A DNA stretch of 64,000 nt, from NCBI GenBank assembly GCA_029204225.1, contig CM055107.1:22634178-22698177 (forward strand). Direction: 5' to 3'. The notes under the pieces are model-generated. The model was not told where the DNA came from, made no database searches, and saw only the letters and a program-made list of their open reading frames with translations. Made by a program: the position numbers and the translations under genes. The DNA comes from Diphasiastrum complanatum. Lineage: Eukaryota; Streptophyta; Lycopodiopsida; Lycopodiales; Lycopodiaceae. Every line of letters starts with the position of its first letter. The stretch's first letter is position 1. Of this stretch, positions 25,856 through 39,680 are shown one piece after another.

Positions 25856-28777
25856 TAATCATCTTTTGATGTGGATGTGCATGTATTTGTATTGAGTTTT
25901 GTGCTCAATTATCACCCAATCTATGAAGTAAAAGTTGCAAGGAAGATGTTCCATGTCAAATATGGTGTTGCTACAAAGTCAAGAGGGGAGTACCAAGTTT
26001 AAAGATGTATATGTGTAAGGGACAAGTGCATGCAAGGTATGTGATTGAGAGAGTTAGTGTCATACAAAATATTGTTGCAATGAGATAATGGAGGAACACA
26101 TTGAATATGGTATTTAAAGTGGATTACGTATAGTACAAGCAAGGAAGTGCTTGGAGATGTAGGGGGCATAACATCATATATAGCTCTAATTATACCAAAA
26201 TATGCGTATGTCCTTACTTTTGACTTTTGGGATTCAACATGTCACAATGTCCTTTCATGTTTGCTACAGATGTGCAATGCTTATACATATTCCATTTTAA
26301 AGTGAGCTGTAAATTTAGTTGACATGGAATAGATTTCAATGACATAGTTGATGGGTCAAGAATTATTCTTTAACAAATCATTGCTAGTATAAAAGCACGC
26401 CCAAAAATGTCTATGGTACATAGGTGGTGCATCATCTATGTGGTGTATGTAATCTGTAAGGCTTACAAACACATCTATGAGTTTATCCAAGCACAACATC
26501 ACATTAGTTACTATTTTGGTACATAATTTGAAATCTTTGTATGTAATGTATTTATAAGGTATTGATATGTTTAACTTGTAATCAAACAATAAAGCTTTTG
26601 CAACTTCATATATGTACAATTGTGAACACCTTTAGTTTTAGTGTAAGACACAAATTCTCTCTCTAATATATGTAGCACTCAATATGTCCCTTTTGGAGCC
26701 CAAATACCCCTTGATTAAAAGTTCCAATAAAAACTTTTCTCATACAAGTAAGACCCTTAAGTTCATATGGATAACATTAGTGAATGAAGACAAATCTCAT
26801 AAGCATACTAAAGTTTGGAAATCAATTACATACTCATAATTGAGATAATGTCATCTACAATTTAACATTTGCAATGAAAATGATTACTTATTTTGATTAT
26901 GTTGCACTACTTTTTGAGAGATCACTACTCAACGGAATTATATTATTGACCAAATTAACCTTAGCTAAAACAAAATGTTATTCCTCCTAATCAATTATTG
27001 AATTACCCATGTCAAATTAAAGCCCAATATAACAATCATATAGAGCAATATAATTGTAGTGAGGCCATTTGGCTTCAATTCAATCCTCAAATTCTACCAA
27101 TCATTCTTCACACCTACTCGGCAGAAAACTTGAACAGTATGCAACTAGCTACTAGTCATAAAAAACAGGATATTCACACCCAATCAAACCTATTTACAAT
27201 GCAAAAGCTTTTCCCACATTATTAAGTGAGCAACATATTGGACATCACATATTGTGGAAAGTGTTTTCTTATGTTCACTATTAATGCACATATGAAGCCT
27301 GTGACAAGCTATGAGTGAACAAACTTTCTAATTTCAGTACTTGAAGGATATAAGCGGCAAGCATTTTGGGTTGGAGAGCAATGAGAACTTTTTGATAAAA
27401 ATAACAACCCTCCAAAGGAATAAGATATTGGAGGGAAACTCCAAACAGTTTTCTAAACACTGGGTCAAGGCTTCAAATTTCTATTACATACAAGTTGCAA
27501 AACGTATAAGGATTAATGCATGTAAAATGTGTGGATAACACGACAACCAACATCAAGTATTTGAATTCAGACTCATAATTTTGAACTAAAAAATGGACCT
27601 TGAATGTTGGAACATCAGCTTTCAAAAATATAAGTCAATGAACAGATACTGATTCAAATGAACAGATACTTACTCAAACGCACATCAAATAACCTATTGC
27701 AAGTTTAAAGCTTACCCAGAATCATACCAAAAGATAACCAAGATGAAAATAGCAAGCTGATAGTCAGAAAGAAACTCTTTGACATAGTAATTAGAATGGT
27801 CAATTAATTTGATGCAGCCAAACATTGACAGCTTGACCCATGTTCGAAATTGCTGAAAGTCTCAATCCACACTGTTGAAAAACCCATTGTGACAGTATAT
27901 ATATGGAAATGCGACGTCATGAGTGATGGATAGAATGGTTTTGAATCTATGGTCCGAAGGCTGAAAATTTTGACAAAGTCATTGACATGAGGTTGAGATC
28001 AATTGCTAGTTGGAGGTAGTAATTCTTGATAAAGTTGTTCAAAAACATAGTTTGTCATGATCAATAAACTTGAGGTTATCTCTCAGTTCTTAAAACTCAC
28101 ACGCTCGAAAAACCTTCCTCATAACTATGGAAACCTCACTATACCTCACCTGAGTTGGTATAGTTTGAACTGTGTCCATAAATAATTTACGTCTACTGAG
28201 GACGTGAAAAAGTATGATTGTACCCTAAATGTGTAACAAATGCCACAAAGTAGAAAAACTCTGACAGCCAAAAACTGAAAAAGCTAGAAAATCTGAAGCA
28301 AAACTTGTCCTGAAATAGCTAAGAACTTCATACATCACCTTGTAAATCCAACAAGAAGTGAAAAAGAAGAAAAGCATCAGTTTTAAAACAAATTCCACAC
28401 TCGAGGCAAAGACTGATTTCATGTGGTCTCAAAAGCCTCACCCTTCAAATCCCATTTTCATGCAACATACAGATGAAACATCTTCAAATTATGAAACTTT
28501 CCGCAACTTGCTTGCATAAACACATAACCTACAAGTTACAACTATTACGTGTCAAAATATCAAATGCATCTAATAACTGTTGGGTGCAGGGTTTGATCCC
28601 AGCAGAAATGGGTACCTTTTAAAAAGTTTCAATGAAGCCTTGGGCCTGTGTCAAGTTGGAAAAATTCAGCAAAAAGCATCTCATGGTAATTTAGAAATTT
28701 TATTGCCTTTCTAACCATTGGCCTATATAAATGTAAATAATAGACAGGTGCCCGTGTATATGAATATCTTCATTTAC

Positions 28778-28810
<33 letters not shown>

Positions 28811-29200
28811 GGCAACAGCAATTAACTTGCCGATCTACTGATCCCTTCATAAGCTAAGCTTGGTGTTTCGAGCAAGGATTCAAGTTTTGCAGCTAATCTG
28901 CATGCTGTAAGCTTATACAAATTCCTCAGAAGACCTTCCAACTGTTAACCTGTACCACTTTATCATTGTGTGAATAATTCTGAATACCCCAGAGTTGCCA
29001 AAAAGCAAGGATCTGCAGCTACTCTGTATGCTGCTGTACACTTAAAACAAATTTCTAGTTGTCCTGAAGAAACATGTGCCAGTATATCATGGTTACCTAT
29101 TGCAAATTTAAAAACATTTCTGGACATCCCATGAATTGCCAAAACAACCTATAGTGAGACAGATGAATACACAGAGACAAAAGGTTATATAAGTACTATA
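25856..29200. other. AT-rich intergenic region
   Basis: No supported gene. A minus frame at 26356-26619 (with CTKIVTNVMLCLDKLIDVFV) has a coding-like look but no recognisable family and no ATG. A short TG/AG microsatellite lies at 28778-28809. The segment next to 29513 probably includes the 3' untranslated region of eIF5A. Confidence 0.45.
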
Positions 29201-29512
29201 AAAGGGAAACTCTCATTCTCCTTTAGCTCATATAACAAACCCCTCTGAACTTTCTTACATCTAAAAAGTGTGTAACCTCATAGTCTGCCAAATGATGTGA
29301 CCTCGGCAACAAGATGCCAATCACCTGGTCTGCTTCAAGATCATACCTCATCTGCCTACAAAACTATTCACACAACCCAACGTTATCAATACTGATATGA
29401 TCATAGACATATCATAATTTTGTCACTGGAAGACTATAACATTCATAGTCACTCTATAGGATAACTAGGCAAATAAGCACCAAATGAAATGCAAGACCAG
29501 GCTTCCCAGAAT

Positions 29513-31290
29513 TCAACCCTTTGGACCAATGTCCTTCAAGGCACAGATCTGCTCTTCACCCATAGCAGACATGACAGTCACCACCAGATCTTTCCCCTCA
29601 CCAAATCCAGCCTTGATCTGGACAGAGACCATATAAAACTAGATAAGCCACTTGTCAAACATGCAGAGTATGCACTACGTGACAAATATCTTTCACAATC
29701 AAGTTCTTAGAAACAAGTTTCTTACTTGAGTAAGCAGCTGATCATCAGTAGGAAGACGAAGATCATCCTTAGTTTCACCACTGTCAGTCAAAAGGCTTAC
29801 CTGCAAACACATAACCAAAAGTTTTTCAAGAATGAAAAACTAGGCGATTTGAAGATGATAGATCCACCATCTAGAAGATAGGGAAAGACAACCAACCTAA
29901 AACATGAAAATGATGTCGAATTGAACTGATGCTTCTCAAGCGTCGAGAGAGAAAAGAAACTTACAAATCCATCTTCAGATATATCAATCAACTGATAATC
30001 ATTGCGCGTAACCTCTGGCACCTGTGTGACCACAACCAGCCACATGAAATAAAATAATAAAACCTGCATTGTCAAGCATCAGAAACACAGAAGTAATTGT
30101 AGGGGACTTACATCACAATTGTGAGAAGATGGAACAATATCCTCAAGCTTCTTTCCAGTGAAAATATCAATCGCGACAAAATGGCATTTGGCATGGCCAT
30201 GCTTCCCAGTCTTGGAGGTCGAAACCTCAACCACCTACAGAAGGCCAGAGAATATTGAGGAAAAGTTGGAACTACAATCCTACAACTTCATAGGCCAACA
30301 AACATCAAAATAGAAGAAAGCCCATAGTATATGAAGAACGCAATCAACAATGGTTCCTAAAAATTGCTTCAAATACTTGAATACTACACGCTTCAAGCAG
30401 TTTTCTTCATATCAAGAGGAGTAAAAAGTTAGCACTCTAGTTCCATAACTTCCAAAAGTGACAAGCATCGCAACTAAGCGATCTTCATAAAAATAACAAT
30501 TTCATAGAAGAAAGATCAGTTGAAACAGTGTTCACATGCATAAATTGCGATTTACTTCTACGGTCATTTAAGAAGGATCTGAGTTTTCCAAATGAAACTA
30601 AGCAGACTCGCAAATAAGGGAGGCAGATCTGCACAAACTTAAATTTTGGACAAATTAATGGAAACCCTGTAGGAAAAGCAGCTAGTGCCTATAAAGGATA
30701 GGTCAGCACGGAAGCTTAACATCCAACAGGGGTAGATTTGTGCGACTAGAAGCCTTTAAAAATTCTACTACTAAAAATAGCTACGCAGACGTTCACCAAC
30801 TCGCAAGAAACAATTCTAAAACATAAGACTTCATTACACAGAATAAAGAACAGAATCAAAAGCTATGGAGGGGATCAGGGCCTGGCACGTAAATACTGAC
30901 CGGAACTTCGGCTTGCTTCCCTGGAAGATACAGACATCTATTTCATAAACAGATTCTACGAGTCTAGCGTGCCAAGATAGAATCAGAAGCTATTTAGAGT
31001 ATTAAAAAGGATTATACAGATTGACTGCAACTTCATCTCGCTTCCTTTAAAAACACAGACAAATACATGATATGCAACAGCGACAAACAGAACCCATTTC
31101 CAGGAAAGCAACGAAACCCATTTCTAGATAAGCGGCAATATGAAAACCAGTAGGCAACAACACACACCTTGCAAGGCCGCTGCTTAATCACGATATAGGC
31201 GTTCTTACGGATTGTACCAGCCTGCTGCGGGAACGTCTTGGAGGCGCCAGCATCCGCCTTGGAATCGAAGTGATGATCTTCATCAGACAT
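29513..31290 (-). CDS. eIF5A: Eukaryotic translation initiation factor 5A
   Basis: Five exons: 31290-31168, 30234-30112, 30021-29965, 29800-29726 and 29617-29513. All introns have GT-AG borders and lie between codons (phase 0). The product is 160 aa, the normal plant eIF5A length. It starts [20 protein letters not shown] and ends [10 protein letters not shown]. The N-terminal SH3-like domain has the hypusination loop [15 protein letters not shown], with hypusine expected on Lys52. The C-terminal OB-fold domain follows from [17 protein letters not shown]. eIF5A binds the ribosome and eases peptide bond formation at difficult stretches such as prolines. Its lysine is modified by deoxyhypusine synthase and hydroxylase. 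All key residues are present, so the gene looks functional. An upstream in-frame TTG at 31329 has no support as a start. Confidence 0.97.
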
Positions 31291-31599
31291 ACTGATCCAG
31301 CAATATATCTTTTGTCTGATCCAATCCAATATCAGTTCTCAGATGCCTGCACCAAAAAACCCCAGAAAAGCTCCAAAACCAATCAGACAAACGATCACAT
31401 GCAAACCCAATGCAAAATTCAGCACAAATCACAGATTCTTACACAGAAATCAGGCGGCTTCTGCCGATCAATGGCGTCTTCTACGCCACTTTCTCGATCG
31501 ACGCACCCCTACCTCTCCGCAGCGATGAGCAGTGTAAACAAAGACGGGGTTTTGATCTTCTCGGGGGCCATAACAGCTCGTAGAATTTTCAGCGCGCAC

Positions 31600-31820
31600 A
31601 TTTGGATGCTAGCCACGCGTCACGTGCGCCACGTGTACGGTGCTGATGTACAGATCGCGGCAAAATTCCGATGCTTTAGCGAATATCCAATGGTGGGTGC
31701 GTACAAGATACTGTCGTGCCGTTAAGATATGGGGTTCTTCGAGCCAGGATGAAGTATTTATCTTCTGAATCGTTAGATCTGACACTATCCAACGGTCTGA
31801 CAGAATCCACGTGGTACGAC
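31600..31820 (-). promoter_or_regulatory. Likely eIF5A promoter region with G-boxes
   Basis: CACGTG cores lie at 31621-31626, 31630-31635 and 31808-31813, about 330-520 bp upstream of the eIF5A start codon. The sequence from about 31440 to 31660 is richer in CG than its surroundings. G-boxes bind bZIP and bHLH factors in plants. The transcription start is not located. Confidence 0.4.
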
Positions 31821-31911
31821 GAGGAGTGACATCATAAGGTCCTCCCATGACCACTCGACCTATCGCAAGGGTGCCAATGGCAATGACCAATATTTTCAAA
31901 ACACGTTCAAG

Positions 31912-31916
<5 letters not shown>

Positions 31917-31943
<27 letters not shown>
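31917..31943. repeat. CT microsatellite
   Basis: About 13 CT units in the eIF5A upstream region. Confidence 0.95.
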
Positions 31944-32061
31944 TTCCAACACTTTATGGCTCGGCCAGAGTTACCCAAGAGCACCTCTCACCTTAGACCG
32001 AGGAGGTCTCTGAGAAGATGAGATGAACAAAGACTGTTATCTCACAACCCAAAAAAAACCT

Positions 32062-32085
32062 TTAACCCTAAATAAAAACCCTAGA
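32062..32085. promoter_or_regulatory. Telo-box-like motifs
   Basis: TAACCCTAAA and AAACCCTAG occur within 25 bp and are followed by a CT-rich stretch. Telo-boxes are common in promoters of plant translation-machinery genes. They lie about 780 bp upstream of the eIF5A ATG. A separate unseen transcription unit is an alternative. Confidence 0.35.
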
Positions 32086-32173
32086 AAAACCTGAAAATCA
32101 ACACTCTCCGCTCTCCCCTCTCGCTCATCAATCCCCTCTCTCTCTCTATAACCTTCTCCCTCTGAAGGTAGGG

Positions 32174-32204
<31 letters not shown>

Positions 32205-32435
32205 GGGTGTGGCCTGGCCACATGAAGCAACCAGTTCCTGGCTGTGGAGCTAGGAACTAGTGCCATAAAATGGCACATGGAACAAATTTGTGAGCCAATT
32301 CTTCAATTCCTGGTTGTGGCTACACACCAAGAAATTCTTTTTTTGCATAGCTAGGAATTGGCTGGATGAGGCACCGACTTCTTGGCTGAGCAGCTAGGAA
32401 TAGGCTCAAAAAAACCTCGTGCGGGCAGGCTAAGG

Positions 32436-32588
32436 GGCTCTTTCCATGCTCACCCCCTCACCTAGGAGAACGGTCTCCAAGACCTGATTTATTTGAAATG
32501 TGCAAAACTCGCTCATCTGTTTAGCAAGCCACGCTATTAAAAAATGTCACCATGCCTGGGTACGAGGGTGAGCATGGAAAGGCGCTGT
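32436..32588. mobile_element. Short foldback (MITE-like) element
   Basis: GCTCTTTCCATGCTCACCC at 32437-32455 pairs with GGGTGAGCATGGAAAGGCGC at 32567-32586, and the match continues inward with mismatches. The whole unit is about 150 bp and lies next to a GA microsatellite. No clear target duplication was seen. Confidence 0.5.
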
Positions 32589-32590
32589 AC

Positions 32591-32592
<2 letters not shown>

Positions 32593-32658
<66 letters not shown>
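32593..32658. repeat. GA microsatellite (about 33 units)
   Basis: An uninterrupted (GA)n run, starting 5 bp after the foldback element. Confidence 0.98.
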
Positions 32659-33499
<841 letters not shown>

Positions 33500-35968
33500 T
33501 TCAGTAGATCCTTGTGCATCAAATCACAAATCACAATTTATGTATTTTAAATAGTAGCATACTATTTACCAACAAATCATAATTGTACAGATTGCTTTTG
33601 GGAAAAGTATATTATTATTTTGGATTGTTTTTATGGTTGAAAATTGGACATGTTTGTACAAATTCCAATTGGCAAGTTTATAGATTCTTTTGGACTAATT
33701 TTATGATTGAGCATTAAATCTCAATAGTCAAGCATCATGGAGAAAATATATTTCTAACTCATGCAAAGTATATACTAGCAAAGCGTCATGGAGAATATAT
33801 CTTTCTAATTCATGCAAAAGTATATCCTAGCAAAGCTTTATTCTCATCATTGTTGAAGACAATCCAGATTGTCAAAATATGCATGCATTTCCCAAAGTTC
33901 ATCTTTAATGATTCTTGCAAGGTACAAAAGTAGTGTGAATCTTTCTTTTTTGTAACGATACGTCTCAATTGAGCTCTATCATCATAAATATATAATTGGC
34001 AAAAGGTTGTCATTGTTTCAACTAAGTGAACTCTATGCATATTGTCTCATTTCCTCTATTATCCTAATGCAACAATAAAATATGATTTGAACATATTAAT
34101 TCTCTTATTATGTTCAGCTCCTAGGATAGACAACAATTTCATGATAATTAGCTTATAAAAAGTAAATGATCATGATTCTTGCAAGGTACAAAAGTAGACA
34201 TGTGAATCTTGCTTTTTGATAACTATTCATTTCAATTGAGCTTATCCTTTTTTGTTGTTATGTCTAGCTCCTACTCCAACAATCAAGGAAGATAGATAGC
34301 AGTTTTAGAATAACTAGCAGATTTTACAAAGTTAAGTTGATTCTCTGGATGTAATTCGCATTTATTAAACACTTGTAGGCCTACGACTTTAACCTCCATG
34401 GAATTGATTGAGGTAAGCGCATGTGTCTCACTCAAGCTTGATTTTTTAAACTCTTTATTTTCAAATCTTGTATAACCATGCTCTTAAGGAGAATCAAACT
34501 TCAAGCCTCAAGGTTAGGAAAGGACTAGTCAACTAGCAACCCACTTTATGAGGATCGATCTCTCTTTTGAAAACGTACTTCAAAAAAAAAAAAAAGAATA
34601 GAAAAGGTTACTTCAATATATATAAGGAACTCTAATGTGAAATGTCAAAAACATTAGAGGAGTTTGAAATAATAATCTTTGTAGAGATTCACTTTTTTTT
34701 AATTTCATTTAGTCCAATATTTGATCCAATCAAAATGCTATATTTGAAATCTACGTAATGTACTTTGTATAAATAGGAAATAAGTATATAATGATTAAAA
34801 AAAACTTGAATTATCGTCGGGCAGCATGGAAGCATACCATTGGCTGTGACTCTACTTATCCAAAATGTGCTAATTTGCCCAAAGGTACTAAACTCAATGT
34901 CATGGTTAAGGTCATGGAATCATAGGTATCACAATAACCTTATGTTACTACAATTGTTATGTCATGTGGCTATAACTATACTGGCTAAGGTCATGGAATG
35001 GTAGTTATCACAATAACCATATGGTCTTATATTTAACTACCAGAGATAGAAAAAAGTGGTGAGATTTGGACGATGCTGGATCAAGATCTTGAAATGAGTG
35101 GTCACAAGTCTTGGAAAGATATCGACATTTTATACAATGAAGAAGTTCTATCTACCATTGAGGTGCAAGAGGATTGGAGGCTTTATTACATCAAAATGGA
35201 GCTTGTTTTTCTATACAATAATCCACTTGCTATTTTTTATTCATCATCAATGCAAAATTGATAAGCATTGTGTGCATCTAATTTATTTCATTTTCCACTT
35301 TGCAATAGCTTTATCATTAAAAATGAAAAAAAATTACAATGACATTATTTATAACACATTTAATGACTTCCATGTACGCAAAAGATAGGAGCTGATAACA
35401 ACTTGCAAGGATCTTGGTATCATAATCAATATTGTCGAAAAACAATGAATGAAAATAAAATTTCTTAAAAGAATGTATAAACTTGTTATTTAATATCAAT
35501 AAAGATAGATGTACAATGTCTTTATATTTTTCTATGTATGTATTGTCCTACCCATGCATTTTCATTTTTCTATGAATGTGTTTTTCTATTTTTCTATTTC
35601 GTTTTGAATCTATACATCATCCAGTTTATAAGGGCCAACAAAAGGTACAACATAAAGTGAAGCCCTTCCAAGGATGTTGAGGATTCTCTCTTTGCCTAAA
35701 TTGGTACACATCTATGCATGTGTACTCACCTAGTAGAAGCTACAGTGGAATCAATAAACAACATCAATGATTGGTATAAATAACAACTATTTAGATATAT
35801 AATATCTAGAATTGATATAAACTCAAACTGAATATCATGTTATCTTTGAAAGATGTATTTGCTCCTGCAAGTTATACCGTTCCAAGAATAGTTTTGGCTT
35901 GTACAAGAGACATTATCCACATTTGAATGAGTCATTTTGCTTGGAGAGTTTGTATTAAGTTAAGGTTT
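33500..35968. other. AT-rich intergenic region
   Basis: No supported gene. A phrase around CAAAGTATATACTAGCAAAGC is repeated at 33760-33785 and 33815-33838. A GATTCTTGCAAGGTACAAAAGTAG phrase recurs at 33909 and 34173, suggesting a local duplication of about 260 bp. Confidence 0.45.
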
Positions 35969-36230
35969 TGTTAGAATAAGAGTAGAATTATTGTACTTGA
36001 GGTCTATCAAGAACCAGTTGTATACAATAATTGTTAGTCGACGGGACACGTGTCCTGTAAGCGGCAAGGAGGTCGTGCAAATGTTGCCACCAAAAAAGAA
36101 GTCTGTATATAGCCTTTCTACAGAGGGAAAAAACAATACAATATGTGCATAAAGTCTTTGATTCTTTTTTAAACATTTGTATGGTGCTTGAGTTTATTTC
36201 ACCTATGCTAATCAAAGATTCTGTTTTACA
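35969..36230 (-). repeat. Possible short Copia-type LTR
   Basis: The 262-bp stretch has TG...CA ends. On the minus strand it starts TGTAAAACAGAATC and ends CTTATTCTAACA, a common Copia ending, with a TATA-like GGCTATATACAG in the middle. It directly follows the chimeric Copia ORF. No paired LTR, purine tract or target duplication is seen, so this is tentative. Confidence 0.3.
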
Positions 36231-37990
36231 AGAATTTTAACTTGAAAATGACCATGAATTCACCAAAAATTGACAATCTCCAAACATTGGCATCAAGTAG
36301 CTCAACACTTGAGAACTTGATCATGGATGAGTGATATAAGGAACCTCCAATAGCTTTTTTTCCATCAACAAAACCAGCCAAGAATGCTAGTACAAATCGA
36401 ACATCAAAATTATGCTCACCAATGTAGCTAGTTTTACCATATCTTGACAATTTGCACACATCATGAAAATGCTCAAACATGAGATAGAACAAGTAAAGTA
36501 TACTTGAACAACACTTCCTTGCTGCTCCTTTGGCCTTAATTGAATCTTCAATAACTTGAAAAAACATATCCATAACATCTTTGCCAATTGACTCTCCTTT
36601 GATGCTCTTGACTAGCTCCAAATTGCCACCTTCCTTTTTGCCTTGTTGAAGCCCATTGAGATCAGCCTCTTGATCATCAACTTGACCATCAAAGTCATTG
36701 AACAAATTTTTTTTTCCAGATCCATTACTTGCTGTAAAAACATGAAAACATCTAAAAGCTTTCTTGTCCTTAGGTAGCTCCACCAATTTCCATGTTCCAT
36801 TCTTCATAAGAGCTTGATACTCAAGATCCATTGCTTGGGTCCACTCCTCTTCTTTCCTTGCTTCACCTACACTTGTAGGTTCATCAAAAGAGGTTAGAAA
36901 AGCAACATAATTTCCAAAAACTACTTGCTTACCCTTTTTATCATATGTGAGCCTTGAAGGTACTTGTCTTTCTTTTGATGTTCTCCTTAGCTTTTGACTT
37001 GATGAAGGTCCATCATCATCACCATCTAAAGTAGGATCCTTTACATCAACATCAAGAATGTTAGATCCATCCACATCACCATCAATAATGCTTGAAGACA
37101 CTTTTGGAATGTTTCCCTCATAAAAAATGACATCTCTACCAACAATCACTTTGTTAGTAGAAGGAATGTAAACCTTGTAGGCTTTACTCATCTCACTATA
37201 TCCAACAAAAATACCTTTCCTTGAAGATGGATCCTCCTTGGTCCTATCATCAAGAGTAATGTTGACATAGCATGTGCATCCAAAGGTTCTTAGAAAGTTG
37301 ACACTCGGCCTCCTCTTGAATAGCATCTCAAAAGGTGTCCTTCCATCCAAAATAGCACTCGGCCACCTATTGCACAAGAAATTGGCACACAACAAAGCTT
37401 GATCCCAAAATGGTTTGTCAAGATTAGCACTTAACCTCATAGCTTTAGCACTTTCACATAAAGTCCTATTCTTCCTTTCAGCCACTCCATTTTGTTGTGG
37501 GGTCCTTGATGCTGTATACTCCCTCTTGATCCCATGCTCATCACAAAAGGCCTTGAACTTGTTAGATATGTACTCACCACCATTGTCACCTCTCAAGCAC
37601 TTGATCTTTGTGGAAAATTGGTTCTCCCTTGCATTCTTGAAATTGACAAAGATATCATACACTTCATCTTTGCTCTTTAGTAGATAGATCCAACAAAATC
37701 TACTAGAATCATCAATGAAAGTTACATACAAGGTATAAGGTAGTCTATGTGACTTAGACAAAGCATTTGTAGAGAGAGAAATAGGAATTGTGCCAATTTC
37801 TTTGATTGCACACTCACCCTCTTGTCATCTCTATATGCCAACAAAGAAGTGAAGTACTCTTTGTGAAAGGTCATGTGTGAACTTGCTCCACTATCAATCC
37901 ACCAAGGATCTAGATCTCCATCATTAGAAATGATGGGTAAGATCCACTCTTCTAAATCTGTTTTCTGTACTTAGCAACTAAACCCAAATG
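36226..37990 (-). pseudogene. Copia protease-integrase remnant fused to an unknown 173-residue tail
   Basis: A protease site (WWIDSGASSHMTFHKEYF, about 37905-37850) is joined by an internal deletion to integrase. The long frame 37761-36226 then holds YVTFIDDSSRFCWIYLLKSK, LRGDNGGEYISNKF and TPQQNGVAERKNRTLC, with integrase Asp and Glu present. The integrase C-terminus follows (FGCTCYVNI, GIFVGYSEMSKAYKVY), an acidic linker, and the RT start NGTWKLVELPKDKKAFRC. At 36747 it departs from RT. The last 173 residues (from FHVFTASNGSGKK, through SIKGESIGKDVMDMFFQVIE, to SSVELLDANVWRLSIFGEF) match nothing I recognise. The frame stays open for about 500 codons. The first codon is TTG, so this is not a native start. 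Confidence 0.8.
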
Positions 37991-39139
37991 ACGGCTTAAC
38001 CTAAAATCCAACTTCACAAAGGCTTAGCCTACTTGTGAAAGGCCAAACAAGGAAGACGGCTTAACCTAAAATCTCCTTCTCTAAGGCTTACCCTACTAGA
38101 GAATGGAGGGCCTGGGATTAAGTTGTTGCAAGATCAATATTGTAAAATACAATGTGAAGTGACACAATGCATGAAACCACACAAGGGAGAACACTCAGAG
38201 AGAAAATATACGCATATATTATAAATGAGGTTCCTCTTGAAAATGGACTCTTCCACTCCTATATACCTGGAGTGGTGGTCACTTACAAAAAGGCATTATG
38301 GGACTAAATTAACTTTGAATCACATTGGTGCCATGGGACAAACCCCCAATAGGCCTTTGTGAGTAACTTTTACATAACTTGAAATTACATATTTATGTCC
38401 AGTGCCCATGGCAATTTAAACTTACAACAAAATAACTTAAGCCAGTATAGATAACGTAAAAGCCTAAACTTGATGGACAAGTTCTACGTTTAAATCCTAT
38501 CATGCTTGTAATTTTAAAGATGTTCCGTATGATGGCTAGAATATTCCTTGGAATATCAGCCTACATTATCCCCTCAATTAAGAACTTGGCAATCCCACGC
38601 CAAGTGCAATGTTGAGACCCCACTCCTTACGGTGCTCTTACACTCTACAGACTTGAAATCAGTAGGGCGACCCTACTCTAGGCCTCAGATCGTGTTCAAA
38701 TTGAGCGAGTTAGATCAAACAAAAACGTGTGTGGGGAGGCGCGACCGCAGACAGGGAGGTCGCGGACTGTTCGCGCATGGAACCAGAGTGAGAGCATAGC
38801 ATTTCGGAGTGGGTAGCACTTACAAGACTCTCCGTTAGTGCACAAGAGTGCTTAGATCCGTTGGATAGAGAAGCTACAAGATCGATGGCTCAGATTGTGC
38901 TACCCAGAAGGGATATCCACAGTTGGATCATATTCAACCATTGGATGGAGTCTGAAGGGTTGTTGAAGAGGGCCCTGAAGAAGTAAAGTGCATTTCAGCC
39001 TTCAACTTCATTAAAAATTTTCAGACTGAAATTGGAGTTGGGTCCCTTCACAAGTGAAGAGTGAAGTTTCTTTAAGGTGAAGAAACAGTTCAAAAACTAG
39101 AAAAGTCCCTATTTTTGGGTCCCTTGCCCGTTTTGACTC
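37991..39139. other. Intergenic / possible LTR-derived sequence
   Basis: GACGGCTTAACCTAAAATC occurs at about 37992 and 38060, a 68-bp spaced repeat. A TG...CA interval at about 38119-38565 has a minus-strand start TGTAGGCTGATATTCC preceded by TTGAGGGGATAA, reminiscent of a purine tract and LTR start. No second copy is present. No coding sequence is supported. Confidence 0.35.
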
Positions 39140-39680
39140 CATTTTGAGTGAAAGTAGCAAATTGGATGGGTTTTTTAACTCTACAGTGTGGAAATTCAAA
39201 ATGAAAAACATGTTGATGGAGAAAGATGTGTGGGAAGTCGTCACATGTGATGAGAGAAGGCCGCCAAATGAAGCAGATATCAAAGTGTTCGACAAAAAGA
39301 TGAGGAAAGCTTTGACCTTCATTAACTTGTCAGTGAAGGATCACATCATTACCCACATTTGTGATGCTGTTACACCTAGACAGACATGGGATGTGCTAAA
39401 GGAGCAGTTCGAGAGGTCAAATCCGTCAAGAATCAAGGACACTGCAGAAAGATCTGCTATCAATTGCAAGAATAGCAGATGTAGGCATGCGTGTGACATT
39501 CACAGATCATACATGCAATGTGATTGATGCCAGCTCCAGCACACTCATCACACAAGACAGACGAAAAGGAAACCTGTATCACTTGAAGGTACACCTACCG
39601 ACAGAGCAGGCTCATCAAGTCCGTGAGTCTATGGACGTTCTGTGGCACGGGAGACTTGTCATGTGCCATACCTCTTAATC
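39140..39680 (+). pseudogene. Copia gag fragment joined to pre-integrase fragment
   Basis: The frame 39144-39527 contains the gag start (SSKLDGFFNSTVWKFKMKNM) and the AVTPRQTWDVLKEQFERSNP block typical of UBN2 gag. After about 39450 the sequence jumps to the end of protease and pre-integrase (TQDRRKGNLYHLKV, then VLWHGRLV), in a different frame. The second half of gag and the zinc knuckle are deleted. The orientation is opposite to the Ty3 element beside it. Confidence 0.75.

Noticed and set aside
26356-26619. 87-codon minus ORF with coding-like composition
   Set aside because: No ATG, no recognised family, and isolated in AT-rich DNA; mentioned only in the region note.
28585-28625. B-box-like GGGTTTGATCCC
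   Set aside because: No matching A box upstream, so a SINE or tRNA is not supported.
31270-31725. 151-codon plus ORF opposite the eIF5A start
   Set aside because: It overlaps exon 1 and the promoter of eIF5A on the other strand, with no family similarity.
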